Below are positions 44,465 to 52,621 of a DNA stretch of 64,000 nt, piece by piece (the stretch's first letter is position 1; every line of letters starts with the position of its first letter). The notes below the pieces were generated by a model. That model was given only the letters and a program-made list of their open reading frames with translations. It had not been told where the DNA came from and did not search any database. Source of the DNA: Ruminococcus sp. YRD2003 (GTDB lineage Bacteria; Bacillota; Clostridia; Oscillospirales; Ruminococcaceae); contig FNZT01000007.1 of the NCBI GenBank assembly GCA_900109435.1, positions 161,197 to 225,196 on the forward strand, written 5' to 3'. The position numbers were made by a program, and so were the translations under genes.

Positions 44465-45787
44465 ATGGAAAAGTATTGGGACAAGGACATCGAAACGATG
44501 CCCCGCGAGGACATGAAGGCTCTTCAGAGCGAACGCCTCGTAAAGCAAGTCAAGCACGTGTATGACAACGTGAAGTACTACCGCGACCTCATGGATAAGA
44601 AAGGCGTCAAGCCCGAGGATATCAAGAGCGTCGACGATCTGCACAAGCTTCCTTTCATCAGCAAAGCCGACCTGCGCGACGGTTACCCTTACGGTCTGCT
44701 CGCAGTTCCGCTGAAGGACTGCGTGCGCATTCACTCAACGAGCGGTACCACGGGAAAGCGCGTTGTAGCATTCTATACGCAGAACGACATTGATATGTGG
44801 GACAACTGCGTTGCAAGAGCTATAACTGCGGCGGGCGGCACCAATGAAGATGTCGTTCAGGTCGCTTACGGATTCGGTCTGTTCACGGGCGGTGCAGGTA
44901 TCAACGGAGGCTCACATAAGGTCGGCTGTCTGACTCTGCCTATGTCATCGGGAAATACCGACAGACAGATACAGTTCATGCAGGACCTCGGAGCTACTAT
45001 ACTCTGCTGTACGCCTTCATATGCGGCGTATATCGGCGAGACAATCGCTGAAATGGGCATATCTCCCGATGATCTCAAGCTCAAGGCGGGTATCTTCGGT
45101 GCCGAGCCCTGGACTGAGGAAATGCGTCAGACTATCGAAACGTCACTCGGCATAAAAGCATATGACATCTACGGTCTCACCGAGACAAGCGGTCCCGGTG
45201 TTGCCTTCGAGTGCTCGGAGCAGAAAGGTATGCACATCAACGAGGATAACTTCATCCCCGAAATAATCGACCCCGATACGGGCGAGGTGCTCCCCGACGG
45301 TGAGGTCGGCGAGCTCGTATTCACAAGCATCACCAAGGAAGCATTCCCGCTTCTCAGATACCGCACACGCGACCTCTGCGTGCTCAGCAGGGGCAAGTGC
45401 TCGTGCGGACGCACACTCGTCAAGATGACCAAGCCCATGGGCAGAAGCGACGACATGATGATAATCCGCGGCGTAAACGTATTCCCGTCGCAGATAGAGA
45501 CCGTACTCATCGCTGAGGGCTACGCTCCCAACTACATCATCGAGGTCGACCGCGTCAACAACAGCGACACCCTCGACATCAGCGTCGAGATGAAGCCCGA
45601 ACAGTTCTCGGACAAGGTTAAGGATATGCAGGATCAGGAACGCGCTCTCGCTCTCGCTATCAAGACCATGCTCGGCATAAATCCCAAGGTTCACCTTGTA
45701 TCACCCAAGTCCATCACAAGAAGTGAAGGCAAGGCTGTCCGCGTCATAGACAAGCGCAAGCTCCACGACGCGCCCGCCAAGAAGTAA
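44465..45787 (+). CDS. paaK: Phenylacetate-CoA ligase
   Basis: Activates phenylacetate (or indoleacetate) to its CoA ester with ATP, giving AMP and PPi. 440 residues, normal for the anaerobic type. Features are the AMP-binding loop HSTSGTTGKRVVAFYTQ, YGFGLFTGGAGINGG, YDIYGLTETSGPGVAFEC, and the C-terminal domain with RSDDMMIIRGVNVFPSQIE. It lies downstream of ior genes and upstream of an ACT protein, a common grouping. With IOR running in the reductive direction it lets the cell build phenylalanine or tryptophan precursors from exogenous aryl-acetates. Confidence 0.95.
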   Translation: MEKYWDKDIETMPREDMKALQSERLVKQVKHVYDNVKYYRDLMDKKGVKPEDIKSVDDLHKLPFISKADLRDGYPYGLLAVPLKDCVRIHSTSGTTGKRVVAFYTQNDIDMWDNCVARAITAAGGTNEDVVQVAYGFGLFTGGAGINGGSHKVGCLTLPMSSGNTDRQIQFMQDLGATILCCTPSYAAYIGETIAEMGISPDDLKLKAGIFGAEPWTEEMRQTIETSLGIKAYDIYGLTETSGPGVAFECSEQKGMHINEDNFIPEIIDPDTGEVLPDGEVGELVFTSITKEAFPLLRYRTRDLCVLSRGKCSCGRTLVKMTKPMGRSDDMMIIRGVNVFPSQIETVLIAEGYAPNYIIEVDRVNNSDTLDISVEMKPEQFSDKVKDMQDQERALALAIKTMLGINPKVHLVSPKSITRSEGKAVRVIDKRKLHDAPAKK

Positions 45788-45847
45788 CGTGATTCAGGCA
45801 GAGCTTCTGCCGCGAATTATACATTTTATTTTAAAGGAGAAATTATC

Positions 45848-46063
45848 ATGAAAGTAAAGATCTTTTCAACAAGCTTCCAGCCCGCTCAGGAGAAATACGA
45901 GAAGTATGCTAACTTCGAGAACGATATCAACGAGTTTATCGCTACCGTTAAGGTAATCGACATCAAGTACAGCACTGCGGCAGGTCTCTGCCATGATGCT
46001 CAGACTCACGTAAACGAGTTTATCGAGGACTTCTCCGCCCTCGTAATATACGAGGAGAAGTAA
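45848..46063 (+). CDS. Small protein between paaK and ACT gene, unknown
   Basis: A 71-residue soluble protein (MKVKIFSTSFQPAQEKYEKY onward) ending in ALVIYEEK. AAAGGAG precedes the ATG. No cysteine cluster, signal or membrane helix. Family not recognised. Tight position between paaK and the ACT gene implies cotranscription. Confidence 0.7.
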   Translation: MKVKIFSTSFQPAQEKYEKYANFENDINEFIATVKVIDIKYSTAAGLCHDAQTHVNEFIEDFSALVIYEEK

Positions 46064-46100
46064 GCTCCGATACGTAAATAATCTGCAAGGAGGAACTTCA

Positions 46101-46535
46101 ATGGCATATGTAAAACAGATCTCAGTATTTCTGGACAATAAACCGAATCAGCTTACAGGCGTAATGAAACTGCTCAAAAATCACAGGATCAACATAAGAG
46201 CCCTCAGCATAGCAGATACCAAGGACTTCGGGATACTCAGAATGATAGTCGATGATACGGACAAGGCTGTCGACACTCTGAGAGAGGCGTCTTACGCCGT
46301 AGCAGAGACCGAGATAGTTGCTATCACTATCCCCGATACTCCCGGACAGCTCAGCCGCGTGCTCGATATCCTCGGCGAACAGAACGTCAATATCGAATAC
46401 CTTTACGCTTTCCTCGGAAAGTCTGACAGGTCGGTATCTTTCGTTATCCGCGTCGATGACAACGACGCTGCGTATGCGGCTCTCGAAAACGGCGGTATCA
46501 TAAGGCTGACAGCCAACGACATCTCCGAAATGTGA
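46101..46535 (+). CDS. Tandem ACT-domain protein
   Basis: A 144-residue protein made of two ACT domains (about 1-70 and 71-144). Each starts with the small-ligand pattern: ISVFLDNKPNQLTGVMKLLK, and ITIPDTPGQLSRVLDILGEQ. ACT domains bind amino acids; the position after paaK suggests it senses or binds an aromatic amino acid linked to the pathway. AAGGAGG precedes the ATG. It is the last gene of the cluster and has a strong terminator. Confidence 0.9.
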   Translation: MAYVKQISVFLDNKPNQLTGVMKLLKNHRINIRALSIADTKDFGILRMIVDDTDKAVDTLREASYAVAETEIVAITIPDTPGQLSRVLDILGEQNVNIEYLYAFLGKSDRSVSFVIRVDDNDAAYAALENGGIIRLTANDISEM

Positions 46536-46543
46536 CAATATTT

Positions 46544-46586
46544 TCAGGCGGCAGAGGGGCGGATCCCCTTCTGCCGCCTTTTTTTG
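46544..46586 (+). terminator. Terminator of the ior-paaK cluster
   Basis: GC-rich stem GGCGGCAGAGGGG / CCCCTTCTGCCGCC followed by seven Ts, ten bases after the ACT stop. Confidence 0.93.
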
Positions 46587-46750
46587 CGGATATTTCTTGT
46601 TTTTCGGCTTATGAGCTGCTCCGTACAAAAAAATTTCAAAAATTTTTTTGAATTACCCCGCTTTTTGGAAATGTGCTCCGTAAACTACTAACAGAAGCTC
46701 GAAAAGAGCTAAAGCAAAACCGAAAATTTATTAAAAAGGAGTAATTCATC

Positions 46751-47527
46751 ATGAAAAACAAGAAGTCAATCATCGCTGCTATCGCAGCAGTATCCATCCT
46801 CTCCACAGCAACAGGCGTGACATCGTTCGCTGCTATCACACTTTCTGACGACAAGCCCGCTGAGACAGTTGAGGTTACGACCGAGACTGCTACAGAGGCT
46901 GAGGCTGTTGAATCAACAGAGGCTGCCGAGGACGAGGCGACTCCTGCTGCTGAGGAAGAGACTGCTGCTCCCGCTGAGGAGGCTGAGAAGCCCACTGCTC
47001 CCGAGCTCGTAAAGCCCGAGGAAAAGGAAGAGGCTGAAAAGCCCGAGGAGAAGGAAGAGGCTGAGAAGCCCGCTCCGAAGAAGCACGTTGGCAAGCACGA
47101 GATCTGCGAGAAGATCGACGAGACTTTCGACATCGATGCTCAGGATTTCAAGAGCGCTGACGCTAAGGCTTCATGGTTCGATTTCATCAAGGAAGGTCTT
47201 GAGCCCAAGGCTCCCAAGGCTCCCGAGAAGGACGACAAGACAAAGCCCGAGCCGCCTGTAGCTCCCGAGAAGCCCGTTATCGAGGATGGCGAGAAGCCCG
47301 AGCCGCCCGTTGCTCCCGAGAAGCCCGCTAAGCTTGATGAGGCTGAGAAGCCTGTTCCGCCTGTAGCTCCCGAGAAACCCGCTAAGCCCGACGAGGCTGA
47401 GAAGCCCGTTCCGCCCGTTGCTCCCAAGGCTCCCGAGAAGAACGACAAGGGACCTAAGGGACCCAAGGCTCACGAGAAGGCAGCTGAGGAAGTTGTAGAA
47501 GAGGCAACAGAGGCCGCAGCTGAATAA
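46751..47527 (+). CDS. Secreted Pro/Glu/Lys-rich repeat protein
   Basis: A 258-residue exported protein. The signal peptide (about 1-28, MKNKKSIIAAIAAVSILSTA, cleavage near FAA) is followed by an acidic Ala/Glu/Thr stretch, Pro/Glu/Lys repeats, and a short folded-looking insert (about 115-155, KHEICEKIDETFDIDAQDFK and WFDFIKEGLEPK). A tandem repeat region of about 20-residue units EKP-PPVAPEKPAK-DEA follows. No sortase or lipoprotein anchor was seen. Extended charged repeats suggest a cell-wall spanning or mechanical role. AAAGGAG precedes the ATG, with very A/T-rich DNA upstream. Confidence 0.8.
   Translation: MKNKKSIIAAIAAVSILSTATGVTSFAAITLSDDKPAETVEVTTETATEAEAVESTEAAEDEATPAAEEETAAPAEEAEKPTAPELVKPEEKEEAEKPEEKEEAEKPAPKKHVGKHEICEKIDETFDIDAQDFKSADAKASWFDFIKEGLEPKAPKAPEKDDKTKPEPPVAPEKPVIEDGEKPEPPVAPEKPAKLDEAEKPVPPVAPEKPAKPDEAEKPVPPVAPKAPEKNDKGPKGPKAHEKAAEEVVEEATEAAAE
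47236..47430 (+). repeat. In-gene tandem repeats of about 60 bp
   Basis: Units containing GCTCCCGAGAAGCCCG and GAGAAGCCYGTTCCGCCYGT recur three to four times with few changes, coding the EKP-PPVAPEKP repeats. Near identity at DNA level suggests recent expansion. Confidence 0.75.
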
Positions 47528-47540
47528 CTACCTCCTTTCC

Positions 47541-47626
47541 TATATCGCGCGGCAAATGCGCTGACTATCCGCCTCTAATGGGTAAACAGCGTAAGCCGCG
47601 CTCCCCCAAAAGCAAACTCTGATATA
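47541..47626 (+). other. Nested-stem 3' UTR structure
   Basis: Pairings nest in order: TATATC (47541-47546) with GATATA (47621-47626), GCGCGGC (47547-47553) with GCCGCGC (47595-47601), and GCGCTG (47558-47563) with CAGCGT (47587-47592). It lies between the repeat protein stop and the terminator. Confidence 0.5.
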
Positions 47627-47645
47627 GATTGATGAATAGAAACAT

Positions 47646-47678
47646 AAAAAGGGCAGTCCTGCGAGGACTGCCTTTTTT
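47646..47678. terminator. Bidirectional terminator
   Basis: Stem GGCAGTCCT / AGGACTGCC flanked by A-run and T-run, between convergent genes. Confidence 0.9.
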
Positions 47679-47701
47679 GTGTAAATTATGCTCGCTTTAG
47701 G

Positions 47702-48337
47702 TCATTTCAGTGTTTTCAGCAGCCTCGGCAGGTCGCTGAAGCGCTCCAGCTCGGGGACTGTCTGTTCTATCGTGCCGAAGCCGTAGGCGGCGTGGATAAA
47801 CTCAAGTCCCGCCTGCACCGTTGCATCGTAATCTCCCTGTATATCACCTATATACCATGCTTTTTCAAGGGAATTGCGCTCCGCAAGCAGTGCGATGTTC
47901 TCGCCCTTGCCTTTGAGGTTGTTGCCATAGCACTCGATGTCCGAGAAGTAATGCCCGAAGCCGTAATGCTCCAGAAAAGCCTCGATATAGCCGCTCTGAC
48001 AGTTGCTGACGATGTACAGCTCATAGCCTTCCTTTTTCAGTGCCTTGAACGTGGTTTCAAGGTCGGGGTAGAGCACTCCGCCGTGCTCACGGAGATAGTC
48101 GTTCTCGTGCGCGCAGCAGAGGTCAAGAAGGCGCATACGCTCGTCTTTGGGCAGGTCAGCGAAGATGATATCGGCTATCCTGTCCATGGTCAGCCCCATT
48201 ATTGACATAACGTCCTCTTTCGTTATCGCGGGGCGGTCATAGCCAAGCTCCCGCACCTTTTCGGTCCACGATGCGGCTACGCCCTCGGAGGAATCCCAGA
48301 GCGTGCCGTCCATATCAAAAATAAGTCCTGTTTTCAT
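47702..48337 (-). CDS. HAD-family phosphatase (phosphoglycolate phosphatase-like)
   Basis: A 211-residue cytosolic HAD hydrolase. Motif I is IFDMDGTLWDSSEGV, motif II YIVSNCQSGY, the motif III lysine lies in NNLKGKGENI, and motif IV is YIGDIQGDYDA. A small helical C1 cap spans about 18-85. Its start overlaps the stop of the upstream dehydrogenase gene by four bases (ATGA), so the two act together; one possibility is dephosphorylation of the dehydrogenase product, but this is inferred. Confidence 0.9.
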   Translation of the reverse strand: MKTGLIFDMDGTLWDSSEGVAASWTEKVRELGYDRPAITKEDVMSIMGLTMDRIADIIFADLPKDERMRLLDLCCAHENDYLREHGGVLYPDLETTFKALKKEGYELYIVSNCQSGYIEAFLEHYGFGHYFSDIECYGNNLKGKGENIALLAERNSLEKAWYIGDIQGDYDATVQAGLEFIHAAYGFGTIEQTVPELERFSDLPRLLKTLK

Positions 48338-49398
48338 TTGCCCTCCGTCATTCTTGCGTATATCTCATTCAGCTGTACGCGGTCGTGCTTCACGTCGTCG
48401 AGTATGGTTATCCTGCCCGCTCTGACTGTACGTGCTTTCTCCCACATATCCGCAAACATATCCTCCGTGATACCATAAGCCTTCGGGTCGATGACAAGGT
48501 TATGCGCCGCAAAGAAGCTTATCATGCCGCTCGGGTCCTGTCCCTGAAAAATGCACGCGGGCACACTTCCGAGAGCGACTGCCAGTCCGTGGGATATCTT
48601 TATCTCGGGGTAGTATTCCTCGATAGCGTGTGCGAAGAGGTGCTCGCTGCCGCTGCACGGTCTCGACGAGCCCGCTATCTCCATTGCAAGTCCGCCCATC
48701 ACGAGAGCGCGTGAGAGTATGCGTATGAACACGCGGCTCTTCATATCCTGCTCGTCGCAGTGGTAGACGGAATCATAGCTCATGCGACTGAGAGCATAGG
48801 CGAAGTCGTCCACCTGCGAGCCCGTCCGCGCCGCCGAGAGCTTCCAGTCATAGAGGGCGGTGTGCTTGGCAATGGTGTCGCCTATTCCCGAGAGAGTCTG
48901 TGTCTCGGGAGCGTTGATTATCATATTGGTATCGACGATTATTGCCGTCGGTATCTTGCAGTCGAGTGTCTTGCGGGCGCTGCCTTCTGTCTCGAGAACT
49001 GCAAACGGTGAAGCGAGGGAATCGTTGCTGAGCGAGGTCGGCATACAGATATAGACCGCCTTGCTTATATGAGCTGCGTACTTGGCTGTATCGAGCACTC
49101 TGCCGCCTCCAATGCCGATGATGACCTTTATGTCCTCGATGCAGACCTTCTTGGCGATAGAAACAGCCTCGTCAAAGCTCGCGCTTCCCATTGCGTATAT
49201 CTCGGCATTGCCGAAATCGCGGCTGATATCGGTTATCTTCTCCTTGTATATGCCAATGAGAAATTCCTCGGATATCACGAGGGTCTTCTTACCGATGATG
49301 TCAGGGATATAGCGTCTGATTATCTCGTCGGAGTGAAAGAAAGCGTCCTCCTCGACGGCGAGACAGATAGGCAGATTGAAACGTGTGTGCTGGTTCAT
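48334..49398 (-). CDS. Iron/zinc-dependent dehydrogenase, sn-glycerol-1-phosphate dehydrogenase-like
   Basis: A 354-residue NAD(P)-dependent alcohol dehydrogenase of the GldA/G1PDH group. The start at 49398 has AGGAGG six bases upstream; upstream in-frame codons lack a site. Visible features are the dinucleotide loop GIGGGRVLDTAKYAA, MPTSLSNDSLASPFAVLE, and candidate metal ligands in GDTIAKHTALYDW, GSEHLFAHAI and KISHGLAVALG. The SNDSLASP segment is closer to AraM/EgsA glycerol-1-phosphate dehydrogenases than to GldA. It is coupled to a HAD phosphatase, which fits a G1P or related polyol-phosphate pathway. The substrate is not certain. Confidence 0.82.
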   Translation of the reverse strand: MNQHTRFNLPICLAVEEDAFFHSDEIIRRYIPDIIGKKTLVISEEFLIGIYKEKITDISRDFGNAEIYAMGSASFDEAVSIAKKVCIEDIKVIIGIGGGRVLDTAKYAAHISKAVYICMPTSLSNDSLASPFAVLETEGSARKTLDCKIPTAIIVDTNMIINAPETQTLSGIGDTIAKHTALYDWKLSAARTGSQVDDFAYALSRMSYDSVYHCDEQDMKSRVFIRILSRALVMGGLAMEIAGSSRPCSGSEHLFAHAIEEYYPEIKISHGLAVALGSVPACIFQGQDPSGMISFFAAHNLVIDPKAYGITEDMFADMWEKARTVRAGRITILDDVKHDRVQLNEIYARMTEGK

Positions 49399-49480
49399 GC
49401 GAACACCTCCTGCATTATTATGTGCTGATATGATTATACTATGTTTTGAAGGATTTTGCAACCATTAGTTCAGTGCTCGA

Positions 49481-49605
49481 AAAAACAGGGCGGATGAGTG
49501 GAGCCCCCTCGGGCAGTTTCGTGGGCTGCCAAATACGTAACGTAAGGTCACGGCTCGGCAGCCCACTTTTTTAGTTAGGGGAAGCACACATATGCTGCCC
49601 TGTCA
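49481..49605 (+). ncRNA. Structured RNA element, copy 2
   Basis: Same architecture as 17831-17955: outer stem ACAGGGC / GCCCTGT, conserved blocks GAGCCCCCTCGGGCAGTTTC then GTGGG, inner stem GGGCTGCC / GGCAGCCC, and TTAGGGGAAGCACAC. All three helices differ in sequence from copy 1 but stay paired. Here the plus-strand reading is opposite to the flanking genes; on the minus strand the outer stem is followed by TTTTTT, so it could instead terminate the beta-propeller gene. Confidence 0.65.
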
Positions 49606-49621
49606 GTTATTTCATTGTTCC

Positions 49622-51865
49622 TCACTCAAAAGTCACGCTGTCAACTATCCCGATATTCTCGATATCAGCAGAGATGAACTTCTCGCCCGCGAGCACATAT
49701 ACATAATCGCCGATGTAGAGCGCTCTGTCTGCGGAGGTATTACGCTCAGTATCAAACACGTCGGTGACCTCGCCGCGAAGGACGAACTCGCCGTCTTCGT
49801 AGGAATAGAACATATACTTGTACTTCGACTCGTAGGTATACTCGTCATAAAGCTGAACAGGTACGCCGATGAGGTTCTTCTCGGGAGCTATCAGCAGAGC
49901 CTTGCGCTCATATGTCGCAACTGAGTTTACATACGCAGAATCCGTAGTGAACCGATTGAGCGAGCAGAAGCCCACTTCCCTGAGATCATTCGGGTCTGAG
50001 TTGTCGAACATAACGAGCTTTACGCCGTTCTGCAAGCCGTTTTCGTCGGCGTCTACCCCGAAGCCGAGGAGCAGTCCGTCGTCCCACTTCTGCATATAGG
50101 TGCTGAAGCCGTTTATCTTGTACTCGTCAAGGATAGTCGGCTCTGTCGGGTCGGAGAGGTCTATCGCAAAGAGCGGGTCGGTCTGTCTGAAAGTTACGAC
50201 ATATGCCATATCTCCGCTGAAATTCACGGACTTTATCTGCTCGTCCGCTCCGAAGTCCTTTATCTTGCCAACGGTGTTCATGTCCATATCAAGAACTGTC
50301 ACCGCATTGCAGCGCTCAGTGTATGAGGGCTCGTTTGTGCCGAATATGTCGCCTATTACCGAGCTGTTATCGTGGTACTTGTTGATAGTGGTCGCAATAC
50401 GGAAGTGTCCGTCGTACTCGCTCATTGAGAACTGGTTGAGCACGTAGCCCTCTACCGTACCCGAAGCCATGGGCTCGATAGTTCCGCCGTCAACCGCGAT
50501 ACGCGTGATATCGGAGTCTCCGCCGCCTTTGTTGACTGCCGCGTAGATGTTGTCTGCGGAGCTGTAAACAGTTCCCGTGAAACCCGCAAGCGCCTTGTTG
50601 TCAACAACATTGAATGTGCCCGCTTCGCTGAGGTCGATACCGCTTATGACGGTATAGCTGAGCAGAGTTTTCGCCGTGGGTGCTTCTGTCGGGAGCAGTA
50701 CGTCCTCGGGAGGTATGCACTGTATCGTGTCGTCCGTGCCGCAGCAGGGTATATAGCGCTCGACGTTCTTCTTGTCCTCAACGCTGTTGAAATCGACCGT
50801 GTTATACGTGGATATCAGGTACATACAGCCGTCGGGAGCTATCCTCACGTCGTTGTAGAAACCGTCCTGAAAATACGTGCCGATGAGCTCGGGCTCGTCG
50901 CCCGTGGTGTAGAAGGAGACGAACGTACTGCTGACAGGCGGATGGTACACGCCCTCATCGTCTATATAGTAGCCGCCGTTGGAATAATAAGTCTTTCCGC
51001 TTTCATCGACCGAGCCGATGACCTCTATCATATCGTTGTATACGTACATATCGCTGACGGTAACGTTAAATCTGCCCTCTATGTCAAATGCGCTGAGGTC
51101 GGGGGTGAGGTCGAGGACCTTGGAGTCTGTGAATTCGCCGTCCTTTACAGTCGCAATGTCCATTTTCGGGAAGTTATGGTCGAAGGAGTTGACATACGCG
51201 TCTGTTTCTTCATCATAGTAATAGTCGACGCGGTCATTCCACAGGTAGTAGATGTTTTTGCCGTCGGTCTTGACGATGTCAGCCTCGCGCACGCCCTCTT
51301 CCTGGTCGTAGGTCTCGGAATAGTCGGGAGTATCGGGAGCCTCTGTCGCAGGGACAGCAGAAGTGCCGCTCTCCTCCGCCTCTTCGTACACTGTTTCGGG
51401 CATTGCTGCATCAGCAACGGCTGAAACCTCTTTATCTTTATTCGTGAAATTGAAGAAGCCGCCTGTCACGTTGCCTTGCTCCATGCGCTTCTGCTGCTTC
51501 TCCCACTTCTTAGCGCTTGTCTCCATCAGCTCGTATACTTCCTCGTAGCTCTCCGCGCCGTTCATGTACGGAGCCTCGACACGCTTGCCGCTGACCTTTG
51601 TCTTGCCGTTTCCGTCAATAGTGCTCACGGACGAGCTGCCGCTGTCCTTGTGTGCCTTCATCAGATGCGCCGTTCCCGCATACGAGCCTGCTACTACCGC
51701 GCAGGCTGCCGCTCCCGCAGCTATCCTGCCCGCTATGGATATTCCGCTCCGCTTCTTCTTCGGTGCCTTCTCGTCGAGCATAACCTTGATATTTTCGGGG
51801 CTGAGCTGCTCGGGGACTTCCTCGCTCGTGAGCATCTCTCTCAGCTTCTCATCATTTTCTCTCAT
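49622..51865 (-). CDS. Membrane-anchored beta-propeller protein, probable ECF anti-sigma partner
   Basis: A 747-residue protein. Residues 1-40 are cytosolic (LREMLTSEEVPEQLSPENIK), followed by one membrane helix (about 42-64) and a large outside part. A Ser/Glu/Thr-rich spacer leads into a C-terminal beta-propeller domain (about 180-745) of the PF09826 kind: DTPDYSETYDQEEGVREADI, VKTDGKNIYYL, FRQTDPLFAIDLSDPTEP. The gene follows an ECF sigma gene in the same direction, 36 bases apart, the usual arrangement of a sigma factor and its membrane anti-sigma sensor. What the propeller senses is unknown. Confidence 0.85.
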   Translation of the reverse strand: MRENDEKLREMLTSEEVPEQLSPENIKVMLDEKAPKKKRSGISIAGRIAAGAAACAVVAGSYAGTAHLMKAHKDSGSSSVSTIDGNGKTKVSGKRVEAPYMNGAESYEEVYELMETSAKKWEKQQKRMEQGNVTGGFFNFTNKDKEVSAVADAAMPETVYEEAEESGTSAVPATEAPDTPDYSETYDQEEGVREADIVKTDGKNIYYLWNDRVDYYYDEETDAYVNSFDHNFPKMDIATVKDGEFTDSKVLDLTPDLSAFDIEGRFNVTVSDMYVYNDMIEVIGSVDESGKTYYSNGGYYIDDEGVYHPPVSSTFVSFYTTGDEPELIGTYFQDGFYNDVRIAPDGCMYLISTYNTVDFNSVEDKKNVERYIPCCGTDDTIQCIPPEDVLLPTEAPTAKTLLSYTVISGIDLSEAGTFNVVDNKALAGFTGTVYSSADNIYAAVNKGGGDSDITRIAVDGGTIEPMASGTVEGYVLNQFSMSEYDGHFRIATTINKYHDNSSVIGDIFGTNEPSYTERCNAVTVLDMDMNTVGKIKDFGADEQIKSVNFSGDMAYVVTFRQTDPLFAIDLSDPTEPTILDEYKINGFSTYMQKWDDGLLLGFGVDADENGLQNGVKLVMFDNSDPNDLREVGFCSLNRFTTDSAYVNSVATYERKALLIAPEKNLIGVPVQLYDEYTYESKYKYMFYSYEDGEFVLRGEVTDVFDTERNTSADRALYIGDYVYVLAGEKFISADIENIGIVDSVTFE

Positions 51866-51901
51866 AGTGCATCACCTTTCTGTTATCCGCAAGTTCGGAC
51901 A

Positions 51902-52408
51902 TTATGTACCCGACAGCTCAAGTCTGAGCCGCTCCTTTATGCGCGACAGCCGCGAGCGCACGGTAGCGGCGTTCATGCCGCATATCTGCGCTATCTCGTC
52001 GCCCGTGTATCCCTCGAGCGCCGACATCGACAGTATCAGCCTCGACTGCGGGTCAAGCCGCCCGACGGCTTCCCTGAGCTCGACATTCTCGTAGCCGAAT
52101 TCCTCCTCGGGGAGTTCCTCGTCCTTGAGCTCGGCGGTATTCGCGAAGTATTCCCTCTGCTTGCGCTTTATCTTCGCGGAAAGTATCTTCATTATCCACC
52201 CGCGGAATGCCTTTTCGTCCTTTAGCCTGCCTATCGTTGTGAAGGCGTCGAGAACTGTATCGCTGACAACGTCGCAGGCGTCGTGAGAGCTTCTGAGGCT
52301 GTACAAAGCAATGTGGTACAAGTCCTTATAAACCAGAGAATAGAGCCGCGCAAAGGCTTCGGAGTCGCCGCCTCTTGCGAGCTTCACATCTGTGGAGAAA
52401 TCATTCAT
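51902..52408 (-). CDS. ECF-type RNA polymerase sigma factor
   Basis: A 168-residue sigma factor; start at 52408 with AAAGGAGGG nearby. Region 2 spans about 8-80 (FARLYSLVYKDLYHIALYSL) and region 4 about 110-165 (LDPQSRLILSMSALEGYTGD then EIAQICGMNAATVRSRLSRI). It is followed by a beta-propeller membrane protein, its likely anti-sigma. An ECF-like promoter lies just upstream, consistent with autoregulation. Confidence 0.92.
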   Translation of the reverse strand: MNDFSTDVKLARGGDSEAFARLYSLVYKDLYHIALYSLRSSHDACDVVSDTVLDAFTTIGRLKDEKAFRGWIMKILSAKIKRKQREYFANTAELKDEELPEEEFGYENVELREAVGRLDPQSRLILSMSALEGYTGDEIAQICGMNAATVRSRLSRIKERLRLELSGT

Positions 52409-52443
52409 ACGAATCCCTCCTTTGAATCGATTCACTAATAGGG

Positions 52444-52469
52444 TGTCGGAAAAGGCAGAAATTGTTGCA
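52444..52469 (-). promoter_or_regulatory. Probable ECF promoter of the sigma/beta-propeller operon
   Basis: On the minus strand TGCAAC (52469-52464) and CGACA (52448-52444), 15 bases apart, about 35 bases before the sigma start. TGCAAC/CGaC boxes of this kind are typical of Clostridial ECF targets, from memory. Confidence 0.5.
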
Positions 52470-52482
52470 CCGTGATACAAAA

Positions 52483-52533
52483 TTTGGCTATATGCACAAA
52501 CAGCCATCGCCGCAATTGTAACATATAGCCAAA
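52483..52533. promoter_or_regulatory. 12-bp inverted repeat between ROK kinase and sigma gene
   Basis: TTTGGCTATATG (52483-52494) and CATATAGCCAAA (52522-52533), perfect arms with a 27-base loop. On the minus strand it is followed by TTTT, so it may be a long-loop terminator for the kinase operon; it may alternatively be an operator for the sigma gene. Confidence 0.5.
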
Positions 52534-52544
52534 GATATCAGCGA

Positions 52545-52614
52545 TGTAGGGGCGCATTCCGTGCGCCCGACATTTATTCGCCGAATTTGCGGGCGAGCGG
52601 AACTCGCCCCTACA
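52545..52614. repeat. TGTAGGGGCG-type palindromic repeat, copy A
   Basis: A 70-bp unit with ends TGTAGGGGCG / CGCCCCTACA, two internal hairpins and a shared centre ATTTGCGGGCG. The same design with different hairpin sequences is at 54872-54942. No gene. Confidence 0.8.
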
Positions 52615-52621
52615 ATAATAA

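Noticed and set aside
47140-47473. Collagen-like repeat frames on the minus strand
   Set aside because: They are the complement of the Pro/Glu/Lys repeats in the secreted protein gene, not a separate gene.
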